A stretch of 64,000 nucleotides of DNA, taken from assembly GCA_963811585.1 (NCBI GenBank), contig CAWERR010000006.1, positions 558,001 to 622,000 of the forward strand. The letters run 5' to 3'. Within the stretch, counting starts at the first letter, position 1; every line of letters begins with the position of its first letter. Below the pieces are notes generated by a model. That model did not search any database, was not told the origin of the DNA, and saw only the letters and a list, made by a program, of their open reading frames with translations. This stretch comes from JACDHG01 sp963811585. GTDB taxonomy: Bacteria; Actinomycetota; Actinomycetes; Propionibacteriales; Nocardioidaceae. Positions 44,298 to 54,167 of this stretch are shown in pieces. A program made the position numbers and the translations under genes.

Positions 44298-44303
44298 TAC
44301 AGT
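44298..44303 (+). promoter_or_regulatory. -10 box of a probable leaderless promoter (ATP-grasp gene)
   Basis: TACAGT, six nt before the in-frame GTG at 44310; no Shine-Dalgarno before that GTG or before the upstream in-frame GTG at 44286. Confidence 0.5.
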
Positions 44304-44309
44304 GACGTC

Positions 44310-45821
44310 GTGCTTGAACCGGCTCCCGACCTCGACGCGTGGGAGCGGCACCTCTGCACACCCGTGGCCGGGAAGCGCGTCATTGTCGCGTTCGAGCTCC
44401 TGACCGGGATGGCCTCGACCGTGACACAGCTGGCCCGTTGGGGAGCTGAGCGGCCTCTGCTGGTCGCCGACGGCCGGGGCACCGGACCCATCCCTGCCAC
44501 AGACGAAGCCGACGTGTTGATGTTGGCCGATCAGCCGTTTGACTCGCTCACCGACCAGGTCCGGGCGCGCATGGAGGCCGAGGCAATGCTCAGCGCGGAT
44601 GTGGTGACTGCGGTCGATGCGTATGACCCGGACGGCAATGCCGTCTGGTGGGTGAGCCCGGTCGGGTCGAACACCGCGTTGCTCGGTCGCGACGTCCTCG
44701 GTGGGCGCCCGCCTGAGCAGGCCGGGTTGGAGGACAAGCTGATCGTCGACGAGCTGCTCGACGCGGTTGGCGCCGAGCGGGGTCCGGCGGCGGCGGCCCG
44801 AGCGACGTACGAGGGGTTGATGTCGGCGACGCAGGAGGTGCTCGCGGGCTCGGACGGCGACCAGGTTGTCTGGTCGGGTGACACGCGCGACGGCACCAAC
44901 GGCGGCGGCGACTACGTGCGCTGGATCCGCACGAATGCGCAAGCCCGCGATGCAGCTGACTTCTTCGCCAGCCGATGCGACCGAGTCCGCGTAACGGAGT
45001 TCCTCGAGGGTGTGCCGTGCAGCATCCATGGCATCTGTCTGCCCGACGGCGTCGTCGTGCTCCGCCCTGTCGAGCTGGCGACGCTGCGTGATCCAGTCGC
45101 CGGCCGATTCGTGCACGGCGGCCTGGGTACATCGTGGGACCCACCGCCGGCCGACGCGACGGAGATGCGCCGCGTGGCGCGGGCAATCGGCCAGCATCTC
45201 CAAGACACCAAGGGATATCGGGGTGCCTTCGGCATCGACGGCGTTGCGACCGCCAAGGGTTTCCGGGTCACGGAGCTGAACACGCGGTTCAGTGGCGGAC
45301 TCACCCGGCTCAGTCGCGCCGCCCCTGAAGCGCACCTGGACCTGGTCCAGGTCAACGCACTCATCGGCCGAGACATCGCCAAACCCGCGGCCGAGCTGGA
45401 GATCCTGGCCCTTGGGCTGCTGGAGGACAACCGGTTCATCGACGTGAGGGGCTTGTCGTCGCGCCACGCCGTCGAGTCCGAGGTCTCCATCGCCGTACGC
45501 GCCGGAGGCCGGCGGCTCGAGCGGGCAGACATGTCTGAGCCCGACGTGGGCAGCGATACGCCCGCCGAGGTCAGGGCTGAGGTCGCTGCCGTCGTCGGCA
45601 GTGTGACGGCGGGACCCTCACCGCTCGGCACGTTCATCCGGCTTACTGCGGCTGACGGGATTGTCAGGGTCGGCGAACGGGTCGCGCCCTACAGCGTCTT
45701 GTTGCACGAGTTCGCCGACCGGATGTGGGACACAGGTTTCGGTTCCGTGCTGATGCCACCCGACGTCACGCGGCGGACAGACCGCGCCGGGGTGGTCTTG
45801 CCGGTCGCCTCCGATGGCTGA
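44310..45821 (+). CDS. ATP-grasp domain protein of unknown substrate
   Basis: 503 aa from GTG 44310 (511 if from 44286). ATP-grasp fold: ADVVTAVDAYDPDGNAVWWV, DKLIVDELLDAVGAE (ATP-binding lysine), FLEGVPCSIHGICLPDGVVV, and RGAFGIDGVATAKGFRVTELN with the metal-binding Glu and Asn in VTELNTRFSGGL. Such enzymes join a carboxylate to an amine or thiol using ATP. The stop overlaps the FAD-oxidoreductase start by 8 nt, so the two act together. I do not recognise the subfamily; candidates include a peptide or amino-acid ligase. Confidence 0.75.
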   Translation: MLEPAPDLDAWERHLCTPVAGKRVIVAFELLTGMASTVTQLARWGAERPLLVADGRGTGPIPATDEADVLMLADQPFDSLTDQVRARMEAEAMLSADVVTAVDAYDPDGNAVWWVSPVGSNTALLGRDVLGGRPPEQAGLEDKLIVDELLDAVGAERGPAAAARATYEGLMSATQEVLAGSDGDQVVWSGDTRDGTNGGGDYVRWIRTNAQARDAADFFASRCDRVRVTEFLEGVPCSIHGICLPDGVVVLRPVELATLRDPVAGRFVHGGLGTSWDPPPADATEMRRVARAIGQHLQDTKGYRGAFGIDGVATAKGFRVTELNTRFSGGLTRLSRAAPEAHLDLVQVNALIGRDIAKPAAELEILALGLLEDNRFIDVRGLSSRHAVESEVSIAVRAGGRRLERADMSEPDVGSDTPAEVRAEVAAVVGSVTAGPSPLGTFIRLTAADGIVRVGERVAPYSVLLHEFADRMWDTGFGSVLMPPDVTRRTDRAGVVLPVASDG

Positions 45822-47154
45822 CGTCGTCGTCGTCGGGGCGGGGTTCGGCGGACTCGCGGTTGCCGCTCGGCTGTCCAAGCTCGGTCACGCGGTCACCGTC
45901 TACGAGCGCAGCGATATCCCCGGCGGTGCCATGCGCACGGTCGAACAAGATGGCTTCCGTTGGGATGCCGGACCGTCGTCGATGGCACTGCCTGCGGTGG
46001 CGCGGGACATGTTCCGCAAGTCCGGCCGACCGATCGAGCGCTACCTCGAGCTCACAATGCGGCAGACCGCCCGCCGTCATGTCTTTCCCGACGACACAGC
46101 CGTCGACCTGCCGACCGGCTCCCGCGGCCAGCAGACCGAGGCGATCGAGACTGCGCTCGAACGTGGCACCGGCGCCAGCTGGACGGCATACGTCGATGCA
46201 CAAGCGAACACCTGGGAGCTCTTACGAGACCACGTCCTCGAGGTGCCGGACGGCGGATCCGCCCTCGGCAATCGCGCGCTCGCGAGCAAGCTGCGCGCCA
46301 AGGTGAGCCTCGCGGCCCTGCACAAGAAGGCGTTCAAGGATGGCCGGCTGCGGCTGATGGCGGAGTACCCGTTCGTCATCGCGGGCTCCGAGCCTCGAAA
46401 CGTGGCGTCGTACATGGCAGTGGAGGCGTACGTCGAGCGGTCGTTCGGCGTGTGGAGCGTGGACGGCGGGTTGGCGCGCCTCACCGAAGCCCTCGTGACG
46501 CGGCTCGGTGAGCGGGGTGTCGCGCTCCGGCTCGGCACCGAGGTGGTCCGGCTCGTTACTGACACAGGTCGTGTGACTGGTGTCGAGCTCTCCGACGGAA
46601 GTCGGGTGCCGGCTGACATCGTTGTGACCGATATCGACCCGCGTCGCGTGTTCGGCGAGATGCTGCCGACGTCGCTGCGGCTGCCTGGCCGGTCGGTTTT
46701 CGAGTCGGCGACCCCGGCCATCCCGGTGGGTGTGACCCACCTCGGGCTCTCGGGCGATGTCCCAGCGCTGCCAGAGGAGGTCGTGTTGTATGGCGAGCCG
46801 CTGCTGGTCGTCATCACAGATGGCCAGGCTCCGGCGGGACAACACGCCTGGACGGTCCTGCGCCGTGGCTCGGCCCAGGAGGACGTGCTGATCACGCTCG
46901 TAAGACGCGGGATCGACATCCGCAAGAACGTCGTCACTCGGCTCGACCGCACGCCGATCGACCTCCTCCACGAGACGGGTGGATCGTCGTACGGCCTTGC
47001 GTGGGCAGGCTTCCGCACCCAGGTGCACCGTGCCGCCCAGTCGAATCCGCTGCCGGGCCTCTATCTGCTGGGTGCGTCGATGCATCCGGGCTCGTCGTTG
47101 CCGTACGTCGGGTGGGGGGCTGCCCACGTGGCAGCGCGAATCGGCAAAGCCTGA
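45814..47154 (+). CDS. CrtI-type FAD-dependent desaturase/oxidoreductase
   Basis: 446 aa. The N-terminal dinucleotide-binding motif is VVVVGAGFGGLAVAARLSKLG and GGAMRTVEQDGFRWDAGPS is the CrtI-like second motif. The C-terminal FAD motif is PLPGLYLLGASMHPGSSLPYVGWGAAHVA. Pieces match the phytoene-desaturase/isomerase superfamily, which also includes retinol-type saturases. It starts 8 nt inside the ATP-grasp gene. No crtB or crtE lies directly beside it, although a polyprenyl diphosphate synthase is 1.3 kb downstream, so a carotenoid role is only a suggestion. Confidence 0.8.
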   Translation: MADVVVVGAGFGGLAVAARLSKLGHAVTVYERSDIPGGAMRTVEQDGFRWDAGPSSMALPAVARDMFRKSGRPIERYLELTMRQTARRHVFPDDTAVDLPTGSRGQQTEAIETALERGTGASWTAYVDAQANTWELLRDHVLEVPDGGSALGNRALASKLRAKVSLAALHKKAFKDGRLRLMAEYPFVIAGSEPRNVASYMAVEAYVERSFGVWSVDGGLARLTEALVTRLGERGVALRLGTEVVRLVTDTGRVTGVELSDGSRVPADIVVTDIDPRRVFGEMLPTSLRLPGRSVFESATPAIPVGVTHLGLSGDVPALPEEVVLYGEPLLVVITDGQAPAGQHAWTVLRRGSAQEDVLITLVRRGIDIRKNVVTRLDRTPIDLLHETGGSSYGLAWAGFRTQVHRAAQSNPLPGLYLLGASMHPGSSLPYVGWGAAHVAARIGKA

Positions 47155-47168
47155 TGCTTGAGTTCGTT

Positions 47169-47300
47169 TGCCGACGTGTGTCGGAAGCCGACGCTCAAAC
47201 GGCCGCCCAGCCAGCAGTCTGCCGACGAATGTCGGAAGACGACGCTCAAACGGCCGCCCTGGCAGCCATCTGCCGTCGTATGTCGGAAGACGCCACGCCC
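47169..47300. repeat. 51-bp tandem repeat after the FAD-oxidoreductase gene
   Basis: Copies start at 47169, 47220 and 47271 (third partial). Each begins TGCCGACG and carries the small inverted repeat CCGAC-N4-GTCGG (CCGTC-N4-GTCGG in the third), followed by GACGCTCAAACGGCCGCC. The rest of the 255-nt gap to metF shows nothing I can identify. Confidence 0.8.
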
Positions 47301-47409
47301 CCGGCCAGTGCAGCAGCGGCCAGGTTGACCGCACCACGAGACAAGGCCACGCCCTTGATTGCTGCCCCCAACGCCGCCACGCACCCAAGCTGCACGCGCG
47401 GTCAACCAT

Positions 47410-48315
47410 CTATTCGTGGCGGATCGCGCCGTAGATCTCCCTGGTCGCCTTGGAGCGGTTGAGTGTGTAGAAGTGGAGGCCCGGCGCGCCCTGGCCGAGC
47501 AGCTCGTCGCACATCTCGATGGCGATGTCGACGCCGATCCGACGTACGTCGGGTGGCTCACTGACCCCGTCGAAGCGCGCGACCACTTCGGGGGGAACGG
47601 CGCGGCCCGACAGCTCGGCGAAGCGCTGGATCTGGCGCAGGTTCGTGATCGGCATGATGCCCGGGATGATCGGCATGGTTGACCCGGCGCGGCTCGACCG
47701 TTCGACGAGGGCGAAGTAGTCGGCCGGGCGAAAGAACAGCTCGGTGATGGCGAAGTCGGCCCCCGCCCGGCACTTCTCGACCATCACCCGCGCGTCGTCG
47801 TCGACCGAGACCGCTTCGCGATGACCCTCGGGGAAGGCCGCCACACCGACGTCGAAGTCCCCCAGCTCCCGCACGAGGGCGACCAGCTCGCTGGCGTAGG
47901 TGAGGCCACCCGGTGTCGGCGTCCACGGCATACCTGGCCCGCCGGGAGGGTCGCCGCGCAACGCGAGCACCGTCCGGACGCCCGAAGCGGCGTAGTGCCC
48001 CACGACCCGCCGAATCTCGTCCTTGGTGTGGCCGACGCAGGTGAGATGGGCGACCGGGGTCAGCGTGGTCTCGCTGGCGATTCGCTCGGTCACCCGGATC
48101 GTGCGATCCCGGGTCGAACCTCCAGCGCCGTACGTCACCGACACGAACGTCGGCCGGAGCGGTTCGAGCTCGCGGATCGCCTGCCACAACCGCCGTTCAC
48201 CCTCATCGTCCTTGGGCGGAAAGAACTCGAACGAGAAGGAGCGGCTGCTGCCTGCGATCACGTCGCGGAGCCGGTCCGGCGCATGACTACCGAGAGGTGC
48301 GTCTGGTTGAGCCAT
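47410..48315 (-). CDS. metF: methylenetetrahydrofolate reductase
   Basis: 301 aa. Reduces 5,10-methylene-THF to 5-methyl-THF for methionine synthesis, using FAD. FSFEFFPPKDDEGERRLWQ is the N-terminal motif with the catalytic Glu; FVSVTYGAGGSTRDRT and HLTCVGHTKDEI are conserved; ADFAITELFFRPADYF follows. Mycobacterial synteny (Rv2172c beside idsA2) matches. Its -10 box is TAGGCT (plus-strand AGCCTA 48322-48327), six nt before the ATG, so it is probably leaderless. Confidence 0.95.
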   Translation of the reverse strand: MAQPDAPLGSHAPDRLRDVIAGSSRSFSFEFFPPKDDEGERRLWQAIRELEPLRPTFVSVTYGAGGSTRDRTIRVTERIASETTLTPVAHLTCVGHTKDEIRRVVGHYAASGVRTVLALRGDPPGGPGMPWTPTPGGLTYASELVALVRELGDFDVGVAAFPEGHREAVSVDDDARVMVEKCRAGADFAITELFFRPADYFALVERSSRAGSTMPIIPGIMPITNLRQIQRFAELSGRAVPPEVVARFDGVSEPPDVRRIGVDIAIEMCDELLGQGAPGLHFYTLNRSKATREIYGAIRHE

Positions 48316-48379
48316 GACGGCAGCCTAGACAGGACACGGATCTCGGCCCGCACGGCTCCTCCCGCGCGGACCGCGGCGG

Positions 48380-48398
48380 GGTCTCGACAGGCTCGACC
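48380..48398. repeat. single arm of the palindromic element between metF and idsA
   Basis: GGTCTCGACAGGCTCGACC is the exact reverse complement of the arm at 37395-37413. It sits in the divergent gap, upstream of the -10 of the polyprenyl synthase gene (TAGGCT at 48420). Confidence 0.8.
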
Positions 48399-48432
48399 GA
48401 CGGTGCGGCGCGGCCTCGGTAGGCTCGCGGGC

Positions 48433-49519
48433 GTGAGCACGCTCGAGGTCGAACCGATGCCCGCCGAGCTCACCGACGCGGTTTCCGCGACGCTCGAGGC
48501 GTTCGTCGACGACAAGCAGGCCCAGCTGGCTCCCGTGGGGGCCGAGCTTCGCTCGCTGATCGACGCCGCGCGCCAAGCCGTCACCGGGGGAAAGCGGTTG
48601 CGCCCCGCTTTCGCGTACTGGGGCTGGCGTGCCGCCGGCGGATCAGAGGCCAAGACCGCCGCCATCGTCACGGCGGCCGCAGCAATCGAGCTCGTCCATG
48701 CCAGCGCGCTGACCCACGACGACGTGATGGACGACTCCGCCACCCGGCGCGGCCAGCCCTCCGCCCACCGCGCGTTCACCCGCCTCCTCCCCCGGCGCAG
48801 ACGCCAAACCCGCCGATGCAGAGCGGTTCGGCCGATCGGCGGCGATGCTGCTGGGCGACCTGCTCTTGTCATGGTCCGACGAGCTCCTCGGCCGCAGCGG
48901 CTTCAAGCCGAAGGCAGTGGCGCGTGGCCGGGTCTACTTCGACAAGCTCCGGACTGAGGTCGTCGCGGGTCAATACCTCGACGTGCTGGCGCAGGCGCGC
49001 AACACGAACAGCGCCGCTGATGCGTTGCGGGTCGTGCGCTACAAGTCGGCGAAGTACACCGTCGAGCGGCCACTGCAGTTCGGGGCAGCCCTCGCAAAGG
49101 GCGAGCCAGCGTTGCTGTCGGCCCTGTCGTCATACGGTGTGCCGCTTGGGGAGGCGTTCCAGCTCCGCGACGACATCCTCGGAATATTCGGCGAGTCGAC
49201 CGTCACCGGCAAACCCAGCGGCGACGACATCCGCGAGGGCAAGCGCACGCTGCTGGTGGCACGCGCGTTCGACAAGGCCGATCCTCGGCAACGCGCCGTC
49301 CTCGACCGTCACTTCGCAAACCCTCGAGCTGACTCCACCGGCATCGCCGCCGTCCAGGACATCATCCGGGCGACCGGCGCGCTCGCGGCCGTCGAGACCG
49401 TGATCGTCGAGCTGACGGCCGCCGCGCTGGCGTCGCTGGACCGTGCGCCCATCGCCGACGCCGACTCACGCGCAGCGCTCGGCGTGCTGACCGATCGCGT
49501 CACCAACCGGAGCGTATGA
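48433..49519 (+). CDS. polyprenyl (geranylgeranyl-type) diphosphate synthase (one frameshift)
   Basis: Start at GTG 48433; TAGGCT (48420-48425) lies seven nt before it, a leaderless arrangement. Condenses isoprenyl diphosphates. The first Asp-rich motif is ALTHDDVMDDSATRRG and the second QLRDDILGIFGES; GGKRLRPAFAYWGWRAAG is also conserved. The frame breaks at 48790-48800 in a CCCCC run; with one C removed it continues LLPGADAKPADAERFGRSAA into the second half, giving 361 aa. A counterpart of mycobacterial idsA2, with metF and the Rv2175c homologue alongside; mptA is missing from this interval. Confidence 0.88.
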
Positions 49520-49588
49520 CGGCCTCTGCCCGAACGATGCGACTCTGACGTTGCCCTGGCGACGTGACAGTCGGACCCTTTCGCCGGG

Positions 49589-49957
49589 TCAGACGATCGC
49601 TTGTGCCCGACGACGTACCTCGCGGCCGCGATCTTCCCGCAACGCGTCGATGGGCCGCCCAGGCAATGAGTCGTCGGCGGTGAACAGCCACTCGACCGAC
49701 TCGTCAGCGGTGAGGCCGTGGTCGGCCAGCACGGTCAGCGTGCCGCCGAGGCCCTTGACGACCTGGCCGTCCTGGACGAATGCCGCGGGAACGGACAGCT
49801 CGCGGCTGCCGGGCGGCCGCATCGCGACCAGCTGGTGCTCACGCGACAGCTGGCGGATCTTGTTGGGGGTCAGGCCGAGCAGGTCGGCGGCTTCAGCCAG
49901 GGTCAGCCACTCGTCTACCCGGAGGTCGACTCCGGCACGGTCGTCAAGATCGCTCAT
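49589..49957 (-). CDS. Rv2175c-type winged-helix DNA-binding protein
   Basis: 122 aa. DEWLTLAEAADLLGLTPNKIRQLSREHQLVAMRPPG is a MerR-like helix-turn-helix. The remainder (GLGGTLTVLADHGLTADESVEWLFTADDSLPGRPIDALREDRGREVRRRAQAIV) is the family C-terminus. In M. tuberculosis the orthologue lies beside pknL and is phosphorylated by it. Here it diverges from the kinase in the same way. Possible leaderless start (CAGGCT, near-match, six nt before ATG). Confidence 0.88.
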   Translation of the reverse strand: MSDLDDRAGVDLRVDEWLTLAEAADLLGLTPNKIRQLSREHQLVAMRPPGSRELSVPAAFVQDGQVVKGLGGTLTVLADHGLTADESVEWLFTADDSLPGRPIDALREDRGREVRRRAQAIV

Positions 49958-50068
49958 CGCCTAAGCCTGACACGGACGCGAAAGGACGCAACCGCTGGCT
50001 CGGGACCGCGCGGGGCGAGACGGCGAGGCACCCCGGCCTGGGCAGGCACGATACGTAAACTCGGCTCC

Positions 50069-52192
50069 GTGGACCGATCCGCGATATCCGATCCACTCGT
50101 CGGGCGACTGCTCGACGGGCGCTATCGCGTGGGCGCGAAGATTGCCCGCGGCGGGATGGCGACCGTCTACGAAGCAACCGACCTGCGCCTCGATCGCCTC
50201 GTCGCGATCAAGGTGATGCCGCACGCCCTCGCTGACGACGAGGAGTTCAGCCAGCGGTTCGTGCGCGAGGCGCGGGCGGCGGCGCGGCTCGACGCACCCC
50301 AACGTCGTCGCGGTCTACGACCAAGGCGATGACGACGGCACCGTCTTCCTGGCGATGGAGTACATCGCCGGGCGCCATCACCCTGCGCGACGTGATCCGC
50401 GACGAGGCCCCGCTTCCGCCGCGGCGAAGGCGCTCACCTTGCTCGAGGAGATCCTCAAGGCGATCGCGGCCGCCCACGAGTCCGGGATCATCCACCGCGA
50501 CGTCAAGCCTGAGAACGTCCTGATCGACCCCCGTGGCCAGGTCAAGGTCGCCGACTTCGGTCTGGCCCGGGCGATCGCGTCGGCCACCACGGCGACCGCC
50601 ACCGGCGGCGTGCTGATGGGAACCGTCTCTTACCTGCCGCCCGAGCTGGTGACCGAAGGCACGCGCCGATGCGCGGTCCGATGTCTACGCTCTCGGCGTG
50701 CTCTGTTCGAGCTGCTCACCGGGGTCAAGCCGCACCAGGGCGACAGTCCCGATCCAGGTCGCCTACAAGCACGTCCACGACGACGTACCGCCGCCGTCGC
50801 TGCTCGTCGAAGGCATCCCGCCCTACCTCGACGCATTCGTGGCCCGGGCCACGTCCCGCGCACGCGACCTCGGCCGGCCGACGCGCACGTGATGCTCCAG
50901 CAGCTGCGACGGGTGCGCCACGCGCTCGACCACGGCGTGCTTCGACGACCAGGAGCTCACCGACGACCTCACCCCGACGGTGGCGGTCGTTCGCGTCACC
51001 GGATGCGAGTCTTCGACAGGCGTTCGACGATCGACGTCGTCGGAGCCCGTGTCAGCTGACCTTCCGACCGCCGACGAGGTCTTCGACTTTGCGGCGTACG
51101 ACGACTTCGGCCACCCGTCCGCTGACCCCGGCATCGTGGGCAGGCCCGACTTCGTGCGCGCCGATTCCGACAGGACTCAGGTCGTCGGCGGCCGGTCGAC
51201 GTACTCGACGGCGGAGCACCGACACCCTCGAGGCCCGCGGTCGATGGCGGCGAGAAATGCGGCGCCTGGTGCGGTGGCGACCCGCGCCGCCGCCTCGCCG
51301 GCCGCGAGCGCAAGAAGGGTGGCTGGATCGCGTTCTTCGTGGTGCTGCTGCTCGCGGCCGGGGCAGCCCTCGCTGGGCTGGTGGCTACGGCGTCGGTCGC
51401 TTCAGGACACGCCTAACGTCATCCGGCTGACCCAGGATGCAGCGCGTGACGCGGTCGAGGATGCGGGGCTGAGTTCAAGGTCGGCGGGGCGGCGTACTCG
51501 GAGTCGGTGCCCGACGGGGCACGTCATCGCGACCGACCCCGACCCTGGCGACAACGTCCTCGGGGGCGGCATCGTCGAGGCTGTCATGTCGAAGGGACCT
51601 GAACGGCACGACGTCCCCGACCTGAAGGGGATGAGCGAGTCGGAGGCGATCGAGGCGATCACCGACAACGCGCTCACGGTCGGCACCGAGCGCTCTGGAG
51701 CGAGACCGTGCCCGAGGGCGACGTCATCAGCTTCTCCCCCAAGGCCGGCACCGAGCTCAAGCGCGACGACGCCGTGCACCTGGTGGTCAGCAAGGGGCCT
51801 CGGCCGATCAAGATCACCGACTACGACGGCGAGCCCGGCCGACGAGGCCGAGGAGGAGCTGCGAGCGGCCGGCTTCAAGGTCCGGCGCATCGAGAAATAC
51901 CACGACGACATCGACGAGGGCGTGGTGATGCGGCAGACGCCCGCGGAAAGGCACCGGGTATGCCGGCGACCGAGATCACCCTGGTCGTCAGCCTCGGACC
52001 ACACCTCGTCGAGGTGCCCGACGTCGACTCGTTCGGCGTCGAGGCGGCCCAGGATGCCTTGGCCGAGGCGGGTTCGAGGTCACGGTGACCAATTACGAGC
52101 CCTACTTCGGGCTCGGCTTCGTGGTCGGCCAGAGCCCGGATGGCGGCGACATGGCGCCCTTCGGCTCGACCGTCGAGATCACCATCGTCTGA
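50069..52192 (+). CDS. pknL: PknL-like Ser/Thr protein kinase with PASTA domains (many frameshifts)
   Basis: GTG start at 50069, seven nt after TAAACT (50056-50061). Kinase: LLDGRYRVGAKIARGGMATVYEA (Gly loop), DRLVAIKVMP (Lys), IIHRDVKPENVLID (catalytic loop), VADFGLARA, GTVSYLPPE. The frame shifts repeatedly from 50290 on, and most joins are restored by removing one base (for example GACGCACC near 50293). A single membrane segment (about 51320-51400) leads to several PASTA repeats such as VPDLKGMSESEAIEAITDNALTV and VPDVDSFGVEAAQDALAEA. It should sense wall fragments outside and phosphorylate division and wall proteins inside. Confidence 0.85.
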
Positions 52193-52255
52193 CCGCCGAC
52201 CCGTCAGTTAGTTGCGGCCGAGCCGTCAAATAGTTGCGCCGCCTAGAGTCTTGCA

Positions 52256-53152
52256 GTGACCGGAGCCCGCGGGAACGCGTCTGCCCACCCTCGCATTGCT
52301 GGCGGTGACGGCCACCTGGGGCTCGACGTTCTTCCTGATCAAGGACCTCCTCCACGAGGTCTCCGTGCTCGACTTCCTGTCGATCAGGTTCGCGATCGCG
52401 GCGGCACTGCTGTGCTCTCGTCGCTCGCTCGCAGCGGTCTGTGACGGCTGTCACGCGATGAGCTGCGTCGCGGCGCTGATCCTCGGCGGTGTGTACGGCG
52501 TCGCGCAGGTGCTCCAGACGCTCGGCCTCGAGCGACGCCGGCGAGCGTGTCGGGCTTCGTCACCGGGATGTACGTCGTCGCGACGCCGATCTTCGCCGCG
52601 CTGCTGCTCAACGAGCGCATCCGCCGCATCGTCTGGGTGGCGGTCGTGATCGCCACCGATCGGGCTCGGCTTCCTTTCCCTGCAAGGGTTTGTCGGTGTC
52701 GTTCGGCGTCGCGCTCATCTTCGCGTCGGCCATGCTGTATGCGTTGCACATCATCGGCCTCGGTCGGTGGTCGACACGTCCAACGCGTTCGGCCTGGCCG
52801 TCGTGCAGATGGTCGGTGATCGCCGCGATCTGCACGATCGTCAGGCGCCCAACGGAATCGGAGCGCCGGACACTCAGGCGGCTGGTCGTCCCTGCTCTAC
52901 ATGGCGTCGTGGCCGGCGCGATGGCCATGCTCGGGCAGACGTGGGCGCAGGCCCACATGTCATCCGCTCGGGCGGCGATCATCATGACGATGGAGCCGGT
53001 GTTCGCGGCGTTCTTCGCCGTGCTCTTCGGCGGCGAGAGCCTGACCGGCCGGATGCTGGTCGGTGGCGCGTTCGTGCTCGCCGCCATGTACATCGTCGAG
53101 CTCGCCCCGCGCCGAAAAGTGGAGGCGGAGGTCACACACCTGCGGGTTCTGA
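52256..53152 (+). CDS. EamA/DMT-superfamily transporter (several frameshifts)
   Basis: GTG 52256 follows TAGAGT (52244-52249) by six nt. With the extra base near 52271 removed it reads LALLAVTATWGSTFFLIKDL, the EamA start. Later pieces are VSGFVTGMYVVATPIFAALLLNE and SSARAAIIMTMEPVFAAFFAVLFGGESL, followed by MLVGGAFVLAAMYIVELAP, the second EamA repeat. About ten membrane segments are expected. A stop at 53150-53152, reached after removing one further base, puts the end 5 nt from the convergent threonine aldolase gene. Substrate unknown (amino acids or metabolites). Confidence 0.75.
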
Positions 53153-53157
53153 ACTCC

Positions 53158-54157
53158 TCAGGTCAGGGCGTGGCGGAGGACCTCGGCAGCGGCCTTCGCC
53201 TGCTGCGCGACACGTCGAGGTGCGTCACCACCCGTACGACGTCAGGGCCCACGGCCGACCAGCACGCCCTCGGCCCGGCAACGCGCGACCAGGCCCGCCG
53301 CGTCGGAGGTCGGGACCACCACGATGTTGGTGTCGACATCTGCACGGATCGACGCCGGCGGCCTCGGCGATCAGCCGGGCGTTGTCGTGGTCGTCGGCGA
53401 GCCGGTCGACGTGATGGTCGACGGCATAAAGTCCGGCCGCGGCAAGGACCCCCGCCTGCCGCCAGCCGCCGCCGAGGCGCTTGCGCCACACGCGCGCTTC
53501 GGCGACCTGGTCGGCCGAGCCCAGCATCAGCGAGCCGACCGGTGCCCCCAGCCCCTTCGACAGGCAGACCCCCGCCGTGTCGGCGACCGACCGCGAGCTC
53601 GCGCAAGCGACGCACCGGTGGCGACGTGGGCGTTCCAGATCCGCGCCCCGTCGAGGTGGACACGCAGCCCCGTACGTCGGCCAGGCTGCGCAGGCCGCGC
53701 AGCCCGTCGGGCGGCTGGACGCTGCCGCCGGCGAAGTTGTGGGTGTTCTCGACCGAGACCGCCTTGGTGGTGACGAAGAACGGCCCGAGGTCGGGGGCGA
53801 CCAGCGCTTCGATGGCATCGAGGTCGGCGTGCCCGCGAGGGTCGTGTCCACGTGCGCATAGTCAGCCCGGTCAGTGCCCCGTGTGCGCCCGAGCTCTGCG
53901 CGAGCGATGTGGGCGGACGACTCGCACAGGACCTCCTCGCCGACTCCGACGAGGGCGCGGACGGCCAGCAGGTTGGCCAGCGATCCGGTGACGGTGAACA
54001 GGGCAGCCTCGAAGCCGAACAGCTCCGCGACCCGCTCCTCGAGCCGGCGCACAGTCGGGTCTTCGCCGTACACGTCGTCGCCGACCTCGGCCGACACCAT
54101 CGCCGCCCGCATCGGCTCGCTCGGCTGCGTGACCGTGTCACTGCGCAGGTCGATCAT
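53158..54157 (-). CDS. low-specificity L-threonine aldolase (frameshifts)
   Basis: Starts at ATG 54157, 10 nt after aroG. PLP-dependent; cleaves threonine to glycine and acetaldehyde. MIDLRSDTVTQPSEPMRAAM is the family start; GDDVYGEDPTVRRLEERVAELFG, ALFTVTGSLANLLAVRALV and CESSAHIARAELG follow. Later pieces are in other frames: VCLSKGLGAPVGSLMLGSADQVAEA (PLP-lysine region) and KRLGGGWRQAGVLAAAGLYAVDHHVDRLADDHDNARLIAEAAG. The length (1000 nt) leaves one base over a multiple of three, consistent with extra bases. Probably intact in the organism. Confidence 0.82.
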
Positions 54158-54167
54158 CACGCCCACG

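Noticed and set aside
46077..47409. Antisense frames over the FAD-oxidoreductase gene
   Set aside because: The plus strand has both FAD motifs and overlaps the ATP-grasp gene; the antisense frames contain no recognisable motif.
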